In this document: one piece after another, positions 1 to 12,579 of the stretch
Position numbering within the stretch: the first letter of the stretch is position 1
Layout: each line of letters opens with the position of its first letter
From: Hydractinia symbiolongicarpus
Taxonomy: Eukaryota; Cnidaria; Hydrozoa; Anthoathecata; Hydractiniidae
Assembly (NCBI RefSeq): GCF_029227915.1
Contig: NC_079879.1
Location: 33,048,501 to 33,112,500, forward strand
Length of the DNA stretch: 64,000 nucleotides
Direction of reading: 5' to 3'
Made by a program: the position numbers and the translations under genes
The notes under the pieces: generated by a model
Databases searched by the model: none
Told to the model about the DNA's origin: nothing
Seen by the model: the letters and a program-made list of their open reading frames with translations, nothing else

Positions 1-1102
1 TTGACGGTGGGACTTAATTGAACTGATTTTGGGATTTAACCTTATAAATGTGATAAATGACACAATTGGACTCCAAGAAATAACATTCTTTTTAATTTCA
101 TATGATTGCTGGAACTCAGCGATTACACTGGGCGCTGTGGTAGCGCTTTAATGAAAAATTTAGATGAATAAGTCATTTTGTACCGTGGGACCAATCGTAG
201 TCGTTAGCGCGTGCTGAAGAAATAGAGAGTTTCAAAAACTACATTTCATTGATTTTATAACAGTATAGGTCCGCTTGAGTTACAACGGTTGCGTCACATA
301 TTCGTACCAACGTGTATTTAGCGATATTTTTCTGACATTACTATGTTGCATCGCTTTTAACAGTGAGGCGATTTACTGTGAGACTTAATTGAAATGATTT
401 TGGACTTTTATCTTATAAATGTGATAAATGACACAATGTGACTCCAAGAACTAACATTCCCTTAATTTGACATGATTGCTGAAATTCAGCGATTACACTG
501 GGCGCTGTGATGGCGCTTCATTTAAAAAATTTGGATAAATAAGTCATTTTGTACTGTGGGACCAATCGTAGTCGTTAGCGCGCGCTGAAGAAATTGAGAC
601 AGTTTCAAAGACTACATTTCATTGACTTTCTAACAGTATAGGTCCGCTTGAGTTACAATGGTGGCGTCACATATTCGTACCAACATGTGCTCGGCGATAT
701 TTTTCTGATATTGATATGTTGCATGGCTTTTAACAGTGAAGCGATTGACTGTGGGACTTAATTGAATTGATTTTGGACTTTGACCATATAAATGTGATAA
801 ATGAGCCAATTTGACTCCAAGAAATAACATTTTTCTTAATCTGACATGATTGCTGGAACTCAGCGATTACACAGGTTTATTTAAAAATTTAGATAAATAA
901 GTCATTTTCTGCTGTGGGACCAATCGTAGCCCTTAGCACGCGCTGAAGAAATAGAGACAGTTTCAAAAACTACATTTCATTAACTTTCTAACAGTCTCAG
1001 GCCGCTTGAGCTACAACGGTTGCGTCTTATATTCGTACCAACATGTATTTAGCGATATTTTTCTGACATTACTATGTTGCATCGCTTTTAACAGTGAGGC
1101 GA

Positions 1103-2566
1103 TTGACTGTGAGACTTAATTGAAATGATTTTGGACTTTGATCTTATAAATGTGATAAATGACACAATGTGACTCCAAGAACTAGCATTCTCCTTAATTT
1201 GACATGATTGCTGGAATTCAGCGATTGCACTGGGCCCTGTGATGGCGCTTCATTTAAAAAATTTGGATAAATAAGTCATTTTGTACTGTGGGACCAATCG
1301 TAGTCGTTAGCGCGCGCTGAAGAAATAGAGACAGTTTTAAAGACTACATTTCATTGACTTTCTAAAAGTATAGATCCGCTTGAGTTACAACGGTTGCGTC
1401 ACATATTCGTACCAACATGCATTCGGCGATATTTTTCTGATATTAATAGGTTGCATGGCTTATAACATTGAAGCGATTGACTGTGGGACTTAATTGAATT
1501 GATTTTGGACTTTAACCATATAAATGTGATAAATCAGCCAATTTGACTCCAAGAAATAACATTGTTGTTAATCTGACATGATTGCTGGAAGTCAGCGATT
1601 ACACAGGGTTATTTAAAAATTTAGATAAATAAGTCATTTTCTGCTGTGGGACCAATCGTAGCCCTTAGCACGCGCTGAAGAAATAGAGACAGTTTCAAAA
1701 ACTACATTTCATTAACTTTCTAACAGTCTCAGGCCGCTTGAGCTACAACGGTTGCGTCTTATATTCGTACCAACATGTATTTAGCGATATTTTTCTGACA
1801 TTACTATGTTGCATCGCTTTTAACAGTGAGGCGATTGACTGTGAGACTTAATTGAAATGATTTTGGACTTTGATCTTATAAATGTGATAAATGACACAAT
1901 GTGACTCCAAGAACTAGCATTCTCCTTAATTTGACATGATTGCTGGAATTCAGCGATTGCACTGGGCGCTGTGATGGCGCTTCATTTAAAAAATTTGGAT
2001 AAATAAGTCATTTTGTACTGTGGGACCAATCGTAGTCGTTGGCGCGCGCTGAAGAAATAGAGACAGTTTTAAAGACTACATTTCATTGACTTTCTAAAAG
2101 TATAGATCCGCTTGAGTTACAACGGTTGCGTCACATATTCGTACCAACATGCATTCGGCGATATTTTTCTGATATTAATAGGTTGCATGGCTTATAACAT
2201 TGAAGCGATTGACTGTGGGACTTAATTGAATTGATTTTGGACTTTAACCATATAAATGTGATAAATCAGCCAATTTGACTCCAAGAAATAACATTCTTGT
2301 TAATCTGACATGATTGCTGGAAAGCAGCGATTACACAGGGTTATTTAAAAATTTAGATAAATAAGTCATTTTGTGCTGTGGGACCAATCGTAGCCCTTAG
2401 CACGCGCTGAAGAAATAGAGGCAGTTTCAAAACCTACATTTCATTAACTTTCTAACAGTCTCAGGCCGCTTGAGCTACAACGGTTACGTCTTATATTCGT
2501 ACCAACATGCATTTAGCGATATTTTTCTGACATTACTAGGTTGCATCGCTTTTAACAGTGAGGCGA
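1103..2566. repeat. Two consecutive 732-bp dimers (374 + 358 bp)
   Basis: Monomers 1103 (374 bp) and 1477 (358 bp, S) are repeated as 1835 (374) and 2209 (358). The repeats differ at only a few bases, for example gggccctgtg at about 1230 against gggcgctgtg at about 1962. The preceding S unit at 745 belongs to the same type, so the dimer register may begin at 745. This is a small, recent tandem amplification. Confidence 0.88.
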
Positions 2567-2887
2567 TTGACTGTAAGACTTAATTGAAATGATTTTGGAC
2601 TTTGATCTTATAAATGCGATAAATGACACAATTTGACTCCAAGAAATAACATTTTCCTTAATTTGACATGATTGCTGGAATTCAGCTATTACACAGGGCG
2701 CTGTGGTAGCGCTTTAATGAAAAATTTAGATGAATAAGTCATTTTGTACCGTGGGACCAATCGTAGTCGTTAGCGCGTGCTGAAGAAATAGAGAGTTTCA
2801 AAAACTACATTTCATTGATTTTATAACAGTATAGGTCCGCTTGAGTTACAACGGTTGCGTCACATATTCGTACCAACGTGTATTTAG

Positions 2888-2889
2888 CA
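2888..2889. other. 39-bp 'D' deletion breakpoint (example; seven units)
   Basis: Sequence jumps from tatttagc to agcgaaacgatt, removing the block that normally holds tttttctgatatt, ggttgcatcgc and ttttaac. The same break occurs near 3594, 5762, 7944, 8650, 12667 and 14089. At 12667 and 14089 the right flank still reads agtgaaac as in full units; the other five read agcgaaac. Confidence 0.88.
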
Positions 2890-4541
2890 GCGAAACGATT
2901 GACTGTGGGCCTAAATTGAATTATTTTGGACTTCGACCTTATAAATGTGATAAATGACACAATTGGACTCCAAGAAATAACATTTTCCTTAATTTAACAT
3001 GATTGCTGGAATTCAGCGATTACACAGGGTGCTGTGATAGCGCTTCACTTAAAAATTTAGATAAATAAGTCATTGTGTAACGTGGGACCAATCCTAGCCG
3101 TTAGCGTTCGTTGAAGAAATAGAGACATTTTTAAAAATTACAATTCATTGAATTTCCAGCGGTATCAATCCGTTTGAGTTACAACGCTTGCGTCACATAT
3201 TCGTACCAACATTTGTTTTGCGATATTTTTCTGATATTACAAGGTTGCATCGCTTTTAACAGTGAAACAATTGACGGTGGGACTTAATTGAACTGATTTT
3301 GGTATTTAACCTTATAAATGTGATAAATGACACAATTGGACTCCAAGAAATAACATTCTTTTTAATTTCATATGATTGCTGGAACTCAGCGATTACACTG
3401 GGCGCTGTGGTAGCGCTTTCATAAAAAATTTAGATAAATAAGTCACTTCGTACTGTGGGACCAATCGTAGTTGTTACCGCGCGCTGAAGAAATAGAGGCA
3501 GTTTCAAAAACTACATTTCATTGACTTTCTAACAGTATCAGTCCGCTTGAGTTACAACGGTTGCGTCACATATTCGTACCAACATGTATTCAGCAGCGAA
3601 ACGATTGACTGTGGGACTAAATTGAATTATTTTGGACTTCGACCTTATAAATGTGATAAATGACACAATTGGACTCCAAGAAATAACATCCTTCTTAGCT
3701 TGACATGATTGCTGGAACTCAGTGATTACTCAGGGCGCTATGGTAGCGCTTTAATGAAAAATTTAGATAAAAAAGTCAGTTTTTACTGTGGGACCAATCC
3801 TAGCCGTTAACGCGCGCTGAGAAAACAGAGACAGTTTCCAAAACTACATTTCATTGATTTTCTAACGGTATAAGTCCGTTTCAGTTACAACGGTTGCGTT
3901 ACGTATTCGTACCAACATGTATTTAGCGTTATTTTTCTGATATTACTAGGTTGCATGGTTTTTAACAGTGAAGCGATTGACTGTGGGACTTAATTGAATT
4001 GATTTTGGACTTTGACCATATAAATGTGATAAATGAGCCAATTTGACTTCAAGAAATAACATTTTTCTTAATCTGACATGATTGCTGGAACTCAGCGATT
4101 ACACAGGGTTATTTAAAAATTTAGATAAATAAGTCATTTTGTAATGTGGGACCAATCATAGCCCTTAGCACGCGCTGAAGAAATAGAGACAGTTTCAAAA
4201 ACTACATTTCATTGACTTCCTAACAGTCTCAGTCCGCTTGAGCTACAACGGTTGCGTCTAATATTCGTACCAACATGTATTTAGCGATAATTTTCTGACA
4301 TTACTATGTTGCATCGCTTTTAACAGTGAGGCGATTGACTGTGAGACTTTTATTGAAATGATTTTGGACTTTGATCTTATAAATGTGATAAATGACACAA
4401 TGTCACTCCAAGAACTAACATTCTCCTTAATTTGACATGATTGCTGGAATTCAGCGATTACACTGGGCGCTGTGATGGCGCTTCATTTAAAAAATTTGGA
4501 TAAATAAGTCATTTTGTACTGTGGGACCAATCGTAGTCGTT

Positions 4542-4551
4542 AGCGCGCGCT
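4542..4551. other. 10-bp perfect palindrome AGCGCGCGCT (one example)
   Basis: The G+C-rich core shortly after the second actgtgggac is a self-complementary CG run in an otherwise A+T-rich repeat. P-type units have aacgcgcgct and S units agcacgcgct, which keep the CG-rich character but lose perfect symmetry. Protein binding is possible but not shown. Confidence 0.7.
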
Positions 4552-6520
4552 GAAGAAATAGAGACAGTTTCAAAGACTACTTTTCATTGACTTTCTAACA
4601 GTATAGGTCCGCTTGAGTTACAACGGTGGCGTCACATATTCGTACCAACATGTATTCGGCGATATTTTTCTGATATTAATATGTTGCATGGTTTTTAACA
4701 GTGAAGCGATTGACTGTGGGACTTAATTGAATTGATTTTGGACTTTGACCATATAAATGTGATAAATGACACAATGTGACTCCAAGAACTAACATTCCCT
4801 TAATTTGACATGATTGCTGAAATTCAGCGATTACACTGGGCGCTGTGATGGCGCTTCATTTAAAAAATTTGGATAAATAAGTCATTTTGTACTGTGGGAC
4901 CAATCGTAGTCGTTAGCGCGCGCTGAAGAAATTGAGACAGTTTCAAAGACTACATTTCATTGACTTTCTAACAGTATAGGTCCGCTTGAGTTACAACGGT
5001 GGCGTCACATATTCGTACCAACATGTGTTCGGCGATATTTTTCTGATATTGATATGTTGCATGGCTTTTAACAGTGAAGCGATTGACTGTGGGACTTAAT
5101 TGAATTGATTTTGGACTTTGACCATATAAATGTGATAAATGAGCCAATTTGACTCCAAGAAATAACATTTTTCTTAATCTGACATGATTGCTGGAACTCA
5201 GCGATTACACAGGGTTATTTAAAAATTTAGATAAATAAGTCATTTTCTGCTGTGGGACCAATCGTAGCCCTTAGCACGCGCTGAAGAAATAGAGACAGTT
5301 TCAAAAACTACATTTCATTAACTTTCTAACAGTCTCAGGCCGCTTGAGCTACAACGGTTGCGTCTTATATTCGTACCAACATGTATTTAGCGATATTTTT
5401 CTGACATTACTATGTTGCATCGCTTTTAACAGTGAGGCGATTGACTGTAAGACTTAATTGAAATGATTTTGGACTTTGATCTTATAAATGCGATAAATGA
5501 CACAATTTGACTCCAAGAAATAACATTTTCCTTAATTTGACATGATTGCTGGAATTCAGCTATTACACAGGGCGCTGTGGTAGCGCTTTAATGAAAAATT
5601 TAGATGAATAAGTCATTTTGTACCGTGGGACCAATCGTAGTCGTTAACGCGTGCTGAAGAAATAGAGAGTTTCAAAAACTACATTTCATTGACTTTATAA
5701 CAGTATAGGTCCGCTTGAGTTACAACGGTTGCGTCACATATTCGTGCCAACATGTATTTAGCAGCGAAACGATTGACTGTGGGACTAAATTGAATTATTT
5801 TGGACTTCGACCTTATAAATGTGATAAATGACACAATTGGACTCCAAGAAATAACATTCTCCTTAATTTAACATGATTGCTGGAATTCAGCGATTACACA
5901 GGGTGCTGTGATAGCGCTTCACTTAAAAATTTAGATAAATATGTCATTGTGTAACGTGGGACCAATCCTAGCCGTTAGCGTTCGTTGAAGAAATAGAGAC
6001 ATTTTCAAAAATTACAATTCATTGAATTTCCAGCGGTATCAATCCGTTTGAGTTACAACGCTTGCGTCACATATTCGTACCAACATTTGTTTTGCGATAT
6101 TTTTCTGATATTACTAGGTTGCATCGCTTTTAACAGTGAAACAATTGACGGTGGGACTTAATTGAACTGATTTTGGGATTTAACCTTATAAATGTGATAA
6201 ATGACACAATTGGACTCCAAGAAATAACATTCTTTTTAATTTCATATGATTGCTGGAACTCAGCGATTACACTGGGCGCTGTGGTAGCGCTTTCATGAAA
6301 ATTTTAGATAAATAAGTCACTTCGTACTGTGGGACCAATCGTAGTTGTTACCGCGCGCTGAAGAAATAGAGGCAGTTTCAAAAACTACATTTCATTGACT
6401 TTCTAACAGTATCAGTCCTCTTGAGTTACAACGGTTGCGTCACATATTCGTACCAACATGTATTTAGCGATTTTTTTCTGATGTTACTAGGTTACATCGC
6501 TTTTAACAGTGAAGCGATTG

Positions 6521-6708
6521 ACTGTGGGACTTAATTGAATTGATTTTGGACTTTGACCTCATAAATGTTATAACTGAGACAATTGGACTCCAAGAAATAA
6601 CATCCTTCTTAGCTTGACATGATTGCTGGAACTCAGTGATTACTCAGGGCGCTATGGTAGCGCTTTAATGAAAAATTTAGATAAAAAAGTCAGTTTTTAC
6701 TGTGGGAC
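6521..6708. other. ACTGTGGGAC direct repeat, twice per monomer (one example)
   Basis: The 10-mer occurs at 6521-6530 and 6699-6708 and again at the start of the next monomer (6894). This divides a full 373-bp unit into 178 and 195 bp, near the length of one nucleosome repeat each. In S units the first spacing falls to about 163 bp. Similarity between the two halves outside the 10-mer is weak. Confidence 0.7.
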
Positions 6709-9139
6709 CAATCCTAGCCGTTACCGCGCGCTGAAGAAATAGAGGCAGTTTCAAAAAGTACATTTCATTGACATTTTAACAGTATCAGTCCGCTTGAGTT
6801 ACAACGGTTGCGTCTTATATTCGTACCAACATGTATTTAGCGATTTTTTTCTGATGTTACTAGGTTACATCGCTTTTAACAGTGAAGCGATTGACTGTGG
6901 GACTTAATTGAATTGATTTTGGACTTTGACCTTATAAATGTTATAACTGACACAATGTCACTCCAAGAACTAACATTCTCCTTAATTTGACATGATTGCT
7001 GGAATTCAGCGATTACACTGGGCGCTGTGATGGCGCTTCATTTAAAAAATTTGGATAAATAAGTCATTTTGTACTGTGGGACCAATCGTAGTCGTTAGCG
7101 CGCGCTGAAGAAATTGAGACAGTTTCAAAGACTACATTTCATTGACTTTCTAAAAGTATAGATCCGCTTGAGTTACAACGGTTGCGTCACATATTCGTAC
7201 CAACATGCATTCGGCGATATTTTTCTGATATTAATAGGTTGCATGGCTTTTAACAGTGAAGCGATTGACTGTGGGACTTAATTGAATTGATTTTGGACTT
7301 TAACCATATAAATGTGATAAATCAGCCAATTTGACTCCAAGAAATAACATTCTTGTTAATCTGACATGATTGCTGGAAATCAGCGATTACACAGGGTTAT
7401 TTAAAAATTTAGATAAATAAGTCATTTTCTGCTGTGGGACCAATCGTAGCCCTTAGCACGCGCTGAATAAATAGAGGCAGTTTCAAAACCTACATTTCAT
7501 TAACTTTCTAACAGTCTCAGGCCGCTTGAGCTACAACGGTTACGTCTTATATTCGTACCAACATGCATTTAGCGATATTTTTCTGACATTACTAGGTTGC
7601 ATCGCTTTTAACAGTGAGGCGATTGACTGTAAGACTTAATTGAAATGATTTTGGACTTTGATCTTATAAATGCGATAAATGACACAATTTGACTCCAAGA
7701 AATAACATTTTCCTTAATTTGACATGATTGCTGGAATTCAGCTATTACACAGGGCGCTGTGGTAGCGCTTTAATGAAATATTTAGATGAATAAGTCATTT
7801 TGTACCGTGGGACCAATCGTAGTCGTTAGCGCGTGCTGAAGAAATAGAGAGTTTCAAAAACTACATTTCATTGACTTTATAACAGTATAGGTCCGCTTGA
7901 GTTACAACGGTTGCGTCACATATTCGTACCAACATGTATTTAGCAGCGAAACGATTGACTGTGGGACTAAATTGAATTATTTTGGACTTCGACCTTATAA
8001 ATGTGATAAATGACACAATTGGACTCCAAGAAATAACATTCTCCTTAATTTAACATGATTGCTCGAATTCAGCGATTACACAGGGTGCTGTGATAGCGCT
8101 TCACTTAAAAATTTAGATAAATAAGTCATTGTGTAACGTGGGACCAATCCTAGCCGTTAGCGTTCGTTGAAGAAATAGAGACATTTTCAAAAATTACAAT
8201 TCATTGAATTTCCAGCGGTATCAATCCGTTTGAGTTACAACGCTTGCGTCACATATTCGTACCAACATTTGTTTTGCGATATTTTTCTGATATTACTAGG
8301 TTGCATCGCTTTTAACAGTGAAACAATTGACGGTGGGACTTAATTGAACTGATTTTGGGATTTAACCTTATAAATGTGATAAATGACACAATTGGACTCC
8401 AAGAAATAGCATTCTTTTTAATTTCATATGATTGCTGGAACTCAGCGATTACACTGGGCGCTGTGGTAGCGCTTTCATGAAAAATTTAGATAAATAAGTC
8501 ACTTCGTACTGTGGGACCAATCGTAGTTGTTACCGCGCGCTGAAGAAATAGAGGCAGTTTCAAAAACTACATTTCATTGACTTTCTAACAGTATCAGTCC
8601 GCTTGAGTTACAACGGTTGCGTCACATATTCGTACCAACATGTATTCAGCAGCGAAACGATTGACTGTGGGACTAAATTGAATTATTTTGGACTTCGACC
8701 TTATAAATGTGATAAATGACACAATTGGACTCCAAGAAATAACATTCTCCTTAATTTAACATGATTGCTGGAATTCAGCGATTACACAGGGTGCTGTGAT
8801 AGTGCTTCACTTAAAAATTTAGATAAATAAGTCATTGTGTAACGTGGGACCAATCCTAGCCGTTAGCGTTCGTTGAAGAAATAGAGACATTTTCAAAAAT
8901 TACAATTTATTGAATTTCCAGCGGTATCAATCCGTTTGAGTTACAACGCTGGCGTCACATATTCGTACCAACATTTGTTTTGCGATATTTTTCTGATATT
9001 ACTAGGTTGCATCGCTTTTAACAGTGAAACAATTGACGGTGGGACTTAATTGAACTGATTTTGGGATTTAACCTTATAAATGTGATAAATGACACAATTG
9101 GACTCCAAGAAATAACATTCTTCTTAATTTCATATGATT

Positions 9140-12093
9140 GCTGGAACTCAGCGATTACACTGGGCGCTGTGGTAGCGCTTTCATGAAAAATTTAGATAAA
9201 TAAGTCACTTCGTACTGTGGGACCAATCGTAGTTGTTACCGCGCGCTGAAGAAATAGACGCAGTTTCAAAAACTACATTTCATTGACTTTTTAACAGTAT
9301 CAGTCCGCTTGAGTTACAACGGTTGCGTCTTATATTCGTACCAACATGTATTTAGCGATTTTTTTCTGATGTTACTAGGTTACATCGCTTTTAACAGTGA
9401 AGCGATTGACTGTGGGACTTAATTGAATTGATTTTGGACTTTGACCTCATAAATGTTATAAATGAGACAATTGGACTCCAAGAAATAACATCCTTCTTAG
9501 TTTGACATGATTGCTGGAACTCAGTGATTACTCAGGGCGCTATGGTAGCGCTTTAATGAAAAATTTAGATAAAAAAGTCAGTTTTTACTGTGGGACCAAT
9601 CCTAGCCGTTAACGCGCGCTGAGAAAACAGAGACAGTTTCCAAAACTACATTTCATTGATTTTCTAACGGTATCAATCCGTTTCAGTTACAACGGTTGCG
9701 TCACGTATTCGTACGAACATGTATTTAGCGGTATTTTTCTGATATTACTAGGTTGCATGGTTTTTAACAGTGAAGCGATTGACTGTGGGACTTAATTGAA
9801 TTGATTTTGGACTTTAACCATATAAATGTGATAAATGAGCCAATTTGACTCCAAGAAATAACATTTTTCTTAATCTGACATGATTGCTGGAACTCAGCGA
9901 TTACACAGGGTTATTTAAAAATTTAGATAAATAAGTCATTTTGTAATGTGGGACCAATCATAGCCCTTAGCACGCGCTGAAGAAATAGAGACAGTTTCAA
10001 AAACTACATTTCATTGACTTTCTAACAGTCTCAGTCCGCTTGAGCTACAACGGTTGCGTCTAATATTCGTACCAACATGTATTTAGCGATAATTTTCTGA
10101 CATTACTATGTTGCATCGCTATTAACAGTGAGGCGATTGACTGTGAGACTTAATTGAAATGATTTTGGACTTTGATCTTATAAATGTGATAAATGACACA
10201 ATGTCACTCCAAGAACTAACATTCTCCTTAATTTGACATGATTGCTGGAATTCAGCGATTACACTGGGCGCTGTGATGGCGCTTCATTTAAAAAATTTGG
10301 ATAAATTAGTCATTTTGTGCTGTGGACCAATCGTAGTCGTTAGCGGGCGCTGAAGAAATAGAGACAGTTTCAAAGACTACTTTTCATTGACTTTCTAACA
10401 GTATAGGTCCGCTTGAGTTACAACGGTGGCGTCACATATTCGTACCAACATGTATTCGGCGATATTTTTCTGATATTAATATGTTGCATGGCTTTTAACA
10501 GTGAAGCGATTGACTGTGGGACTTAATTGAATTGATTTTGGACTTTGACCATATAAATGTGATAAATCAGCCAATTTGACTCCAAGAAATAACATTCTTG
10601 TTAATCTGACATGATTGCTGGAACTCAGCGATTACACTGGGCGCTGTGGTAGCGCTTTCATGAAAAATTTAGATAAATAAGTCACTTCGTACTGTGGGAC
10701 CAATCGTAGTTGTTACCGCGCGCTGAAGAAATAGACGCAGTTTCAAAAACTACATTTCATTGACTTTTTAACAGTATCAGTCCGCTTGAGTTACAACGGT
10801 TGCGTCTTATATTCGTACCAACATGTATTTAGCGATTTTTTTCTGATGTTACTAGGTTACATCGCTTTTAACAGTGAAGCGATTGACTGTGGGACTTAAT
10901 TGAATTGATTTTGGACTTTGACCTCATAAATGTTATAAATGAGACAATTGGACTCCAAGAAATAACATCCTTCTTAGTTTGACATGATTGCTGGAACTCA
11001 GTGATTACTCAGGGCGCTATGGTAGCGCTTTAATGAAAAATTTAGATAAAAAGGTCAGTTTTTACTGTGGGACCAATCCTAGCCGTTAACGCGCGCTGAG
11101 AAAACAGAGACAGTTTCCAAAACTACATTTCATTGATTTTCTAACGGTATAAGTCCGTTTCAGTTACAACGGTTGCGTCACGTATTCGTACGAACATGTA
11201 TTTAGCGGTATTTTTCTGATATTACTAGGTTGCATGGTTTTTAACAGTGAAGCGATTGACTGTGGGACTTAATTGAATTGATTTTGGACTTTGACCATAT
11301 AAATGTGATAAATGAGCCAATTTGACTCCAAGAAATAACATTTTTCTTAATCTGACATGATTGCTGGAACTCAGCGATTACACAGGGTTATTTAAAAATT
11401 TAGATAAATAAGTCATTTTGTAATGTGGGACCAATCATAGCCCTTAGCACGCGCTGAAGAAATAGAGACAGTTTCAAAAACTACATTTCATTGACTTTCT
11501 AACAGTCTCAGTCCGCTTGAGCTACAACGGTTGCGTCTAATATTCGTACCAACATGTATTTAGCGATAATTTTCTGACATTACTATGTTGCATCGCTATT
11601 AACAGTGAGGCGATTGACTGTGAGACTTAATTGAAATGATTTTGGACTTTGATCTTATAAATGTGATAAATGACACAATGTCACTCCAAGAACTAACATT
11701 CTCCTTAATTTGACATGATTGCTGGAATTCAGCGATTACACTGCGCGCTGTGATGGCGCTTCATTTAAAAAATTTGGACAAATAAGTCATTTTGTACTGT
11801 GGGACCAATCGTAGTCGTTAGCGCGCGCTGAAGAAATAGAGACAGTTTCAAAGACTACTTTTCATTGACTTTCTAACAGTATAGGTCCGCTTGAGTTGCA
11901 ACGGTGGCGTCACATATTCGTACCAACATGTATTCGGCGATATTTTTCTGATATTAATATGTTGCATGGCTTTTAACAGTGAAGCGATTGACTGTGGGAC
12001 TTAATTGAATTGATTTTGGAATTTGACCATATAAATGTGATAAATCAGCCAATTTGACTCCAAGAAATAACATTCTTGTTAATCTGACATGAT
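9140..12093. repeat. 1477-bp tandem duplication (4 monomers) with hybrid unit at 10510
   Basis: The segment 9140-10616 is repeated as 10617-12093 at offset 1477: starts 9406, 9779, 10137 match 10883, 11256, 11614. Monomer 10510 is a hybrid. Its left part (aaatcagcc, cttgttaatctgac) is of the 11988 type. Its right part (ctttcatgaaaaat, gtcacttcgtac, the rare aatagacgcag) is of the 9033 type. The switch lies in gctggaactcagcgattac at about 10616-10635. Ends are limited by the homology tract and are approximate. Confidence 0.88.
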
Positions 12094-12579
12094 TGCTGGA
12101 ACTCAGCGATTACACAGGGTTATTTAAAAATTTAGATAAATAAGTCATTTTCTGCTGTGGGACCAATCGTAGCCCTTAGCACGCGCTGAAGAAATAGAGA
12201 CAGTTTCAAAAATTACATTTCATTAACTTTCTAACAGTCTCAGGCCGCTTGAGCTACAACGGTTGCGTCTTATATTAGTACCAACATGCATTTAGCGATA
12301 TTTTTCTGACATTACAAGGTTGCATCGCTTTTAACAGTGAGGCGATTGACTGTGAGACTTAATTGAAATGATTTTGGACTTTGATCTTATAAATGTGATA
12401 AATGACACAATTTGACTCCAAGAAATAACATTCTCGTTAATTTGACATGATTGCTGGAATTCAGCTATTACACAGGGCGCTGTGGTAGCGCTTTAATGAA
12501 AAATTTAGATGAATAAGTCATTTTGTACCGTGGGACCAATCGTAGTCGTTAGCGCGTGCTGAAGAAAAAGAGAGTTTCA

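Larger units (their letters stand above)
2567..9032. repeat. Recurrent block of D unit plus 372-bp unit
   Basis: A 332-bp D unit followed by a 372-bp unit occurs at 2567-3270, 5441-6144 and 7623-8326 (offsets 2874 and 2182). A related pair of 334 + 372 bp is at 3271-3976 and 8327-9032. The 332-bp units share the ttgactgtaagac start, a c in aaatgcgataaat, gaatt-cagctattac, and a 2-bp loss giving gagagtttc. The 372-bp partners at 2899, 5773, 7955 and 8661 share gcgttcgttgaag and ccagcggtatcaa. The unit at 3605 starts the same way but switches to another type before mid-monomer. The blocks are separated by differing numbers of other monomers, so this is an eroded higher-order repeat rather than a clean one. 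Confidence 0.82.

Noticed and set aside
2881-2900. D deletions as transposon excision scars
   Set aside because: The lost 39 bp are normal monomer sequence present in all other classes, and no target-site duplication is visible.
4968-5168. 66-codon minus-strand frame, near-identical to the one at 630-830
   Set aside because: Both lie in equivalent monomers of the 372-1102 and 4710-5440 blocks, so this is satellite copying rather than a small gene pair.
6521-6708. Monomer as a clear dimer of two ~186-bp ancestral repeats
   Set aside because: Apart from the shared 10-mer, the half sequences did not align convincingly by eye, and a second shared word (aagaaa) sits at different offsets in each half. 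Kept only as a weak possibility.
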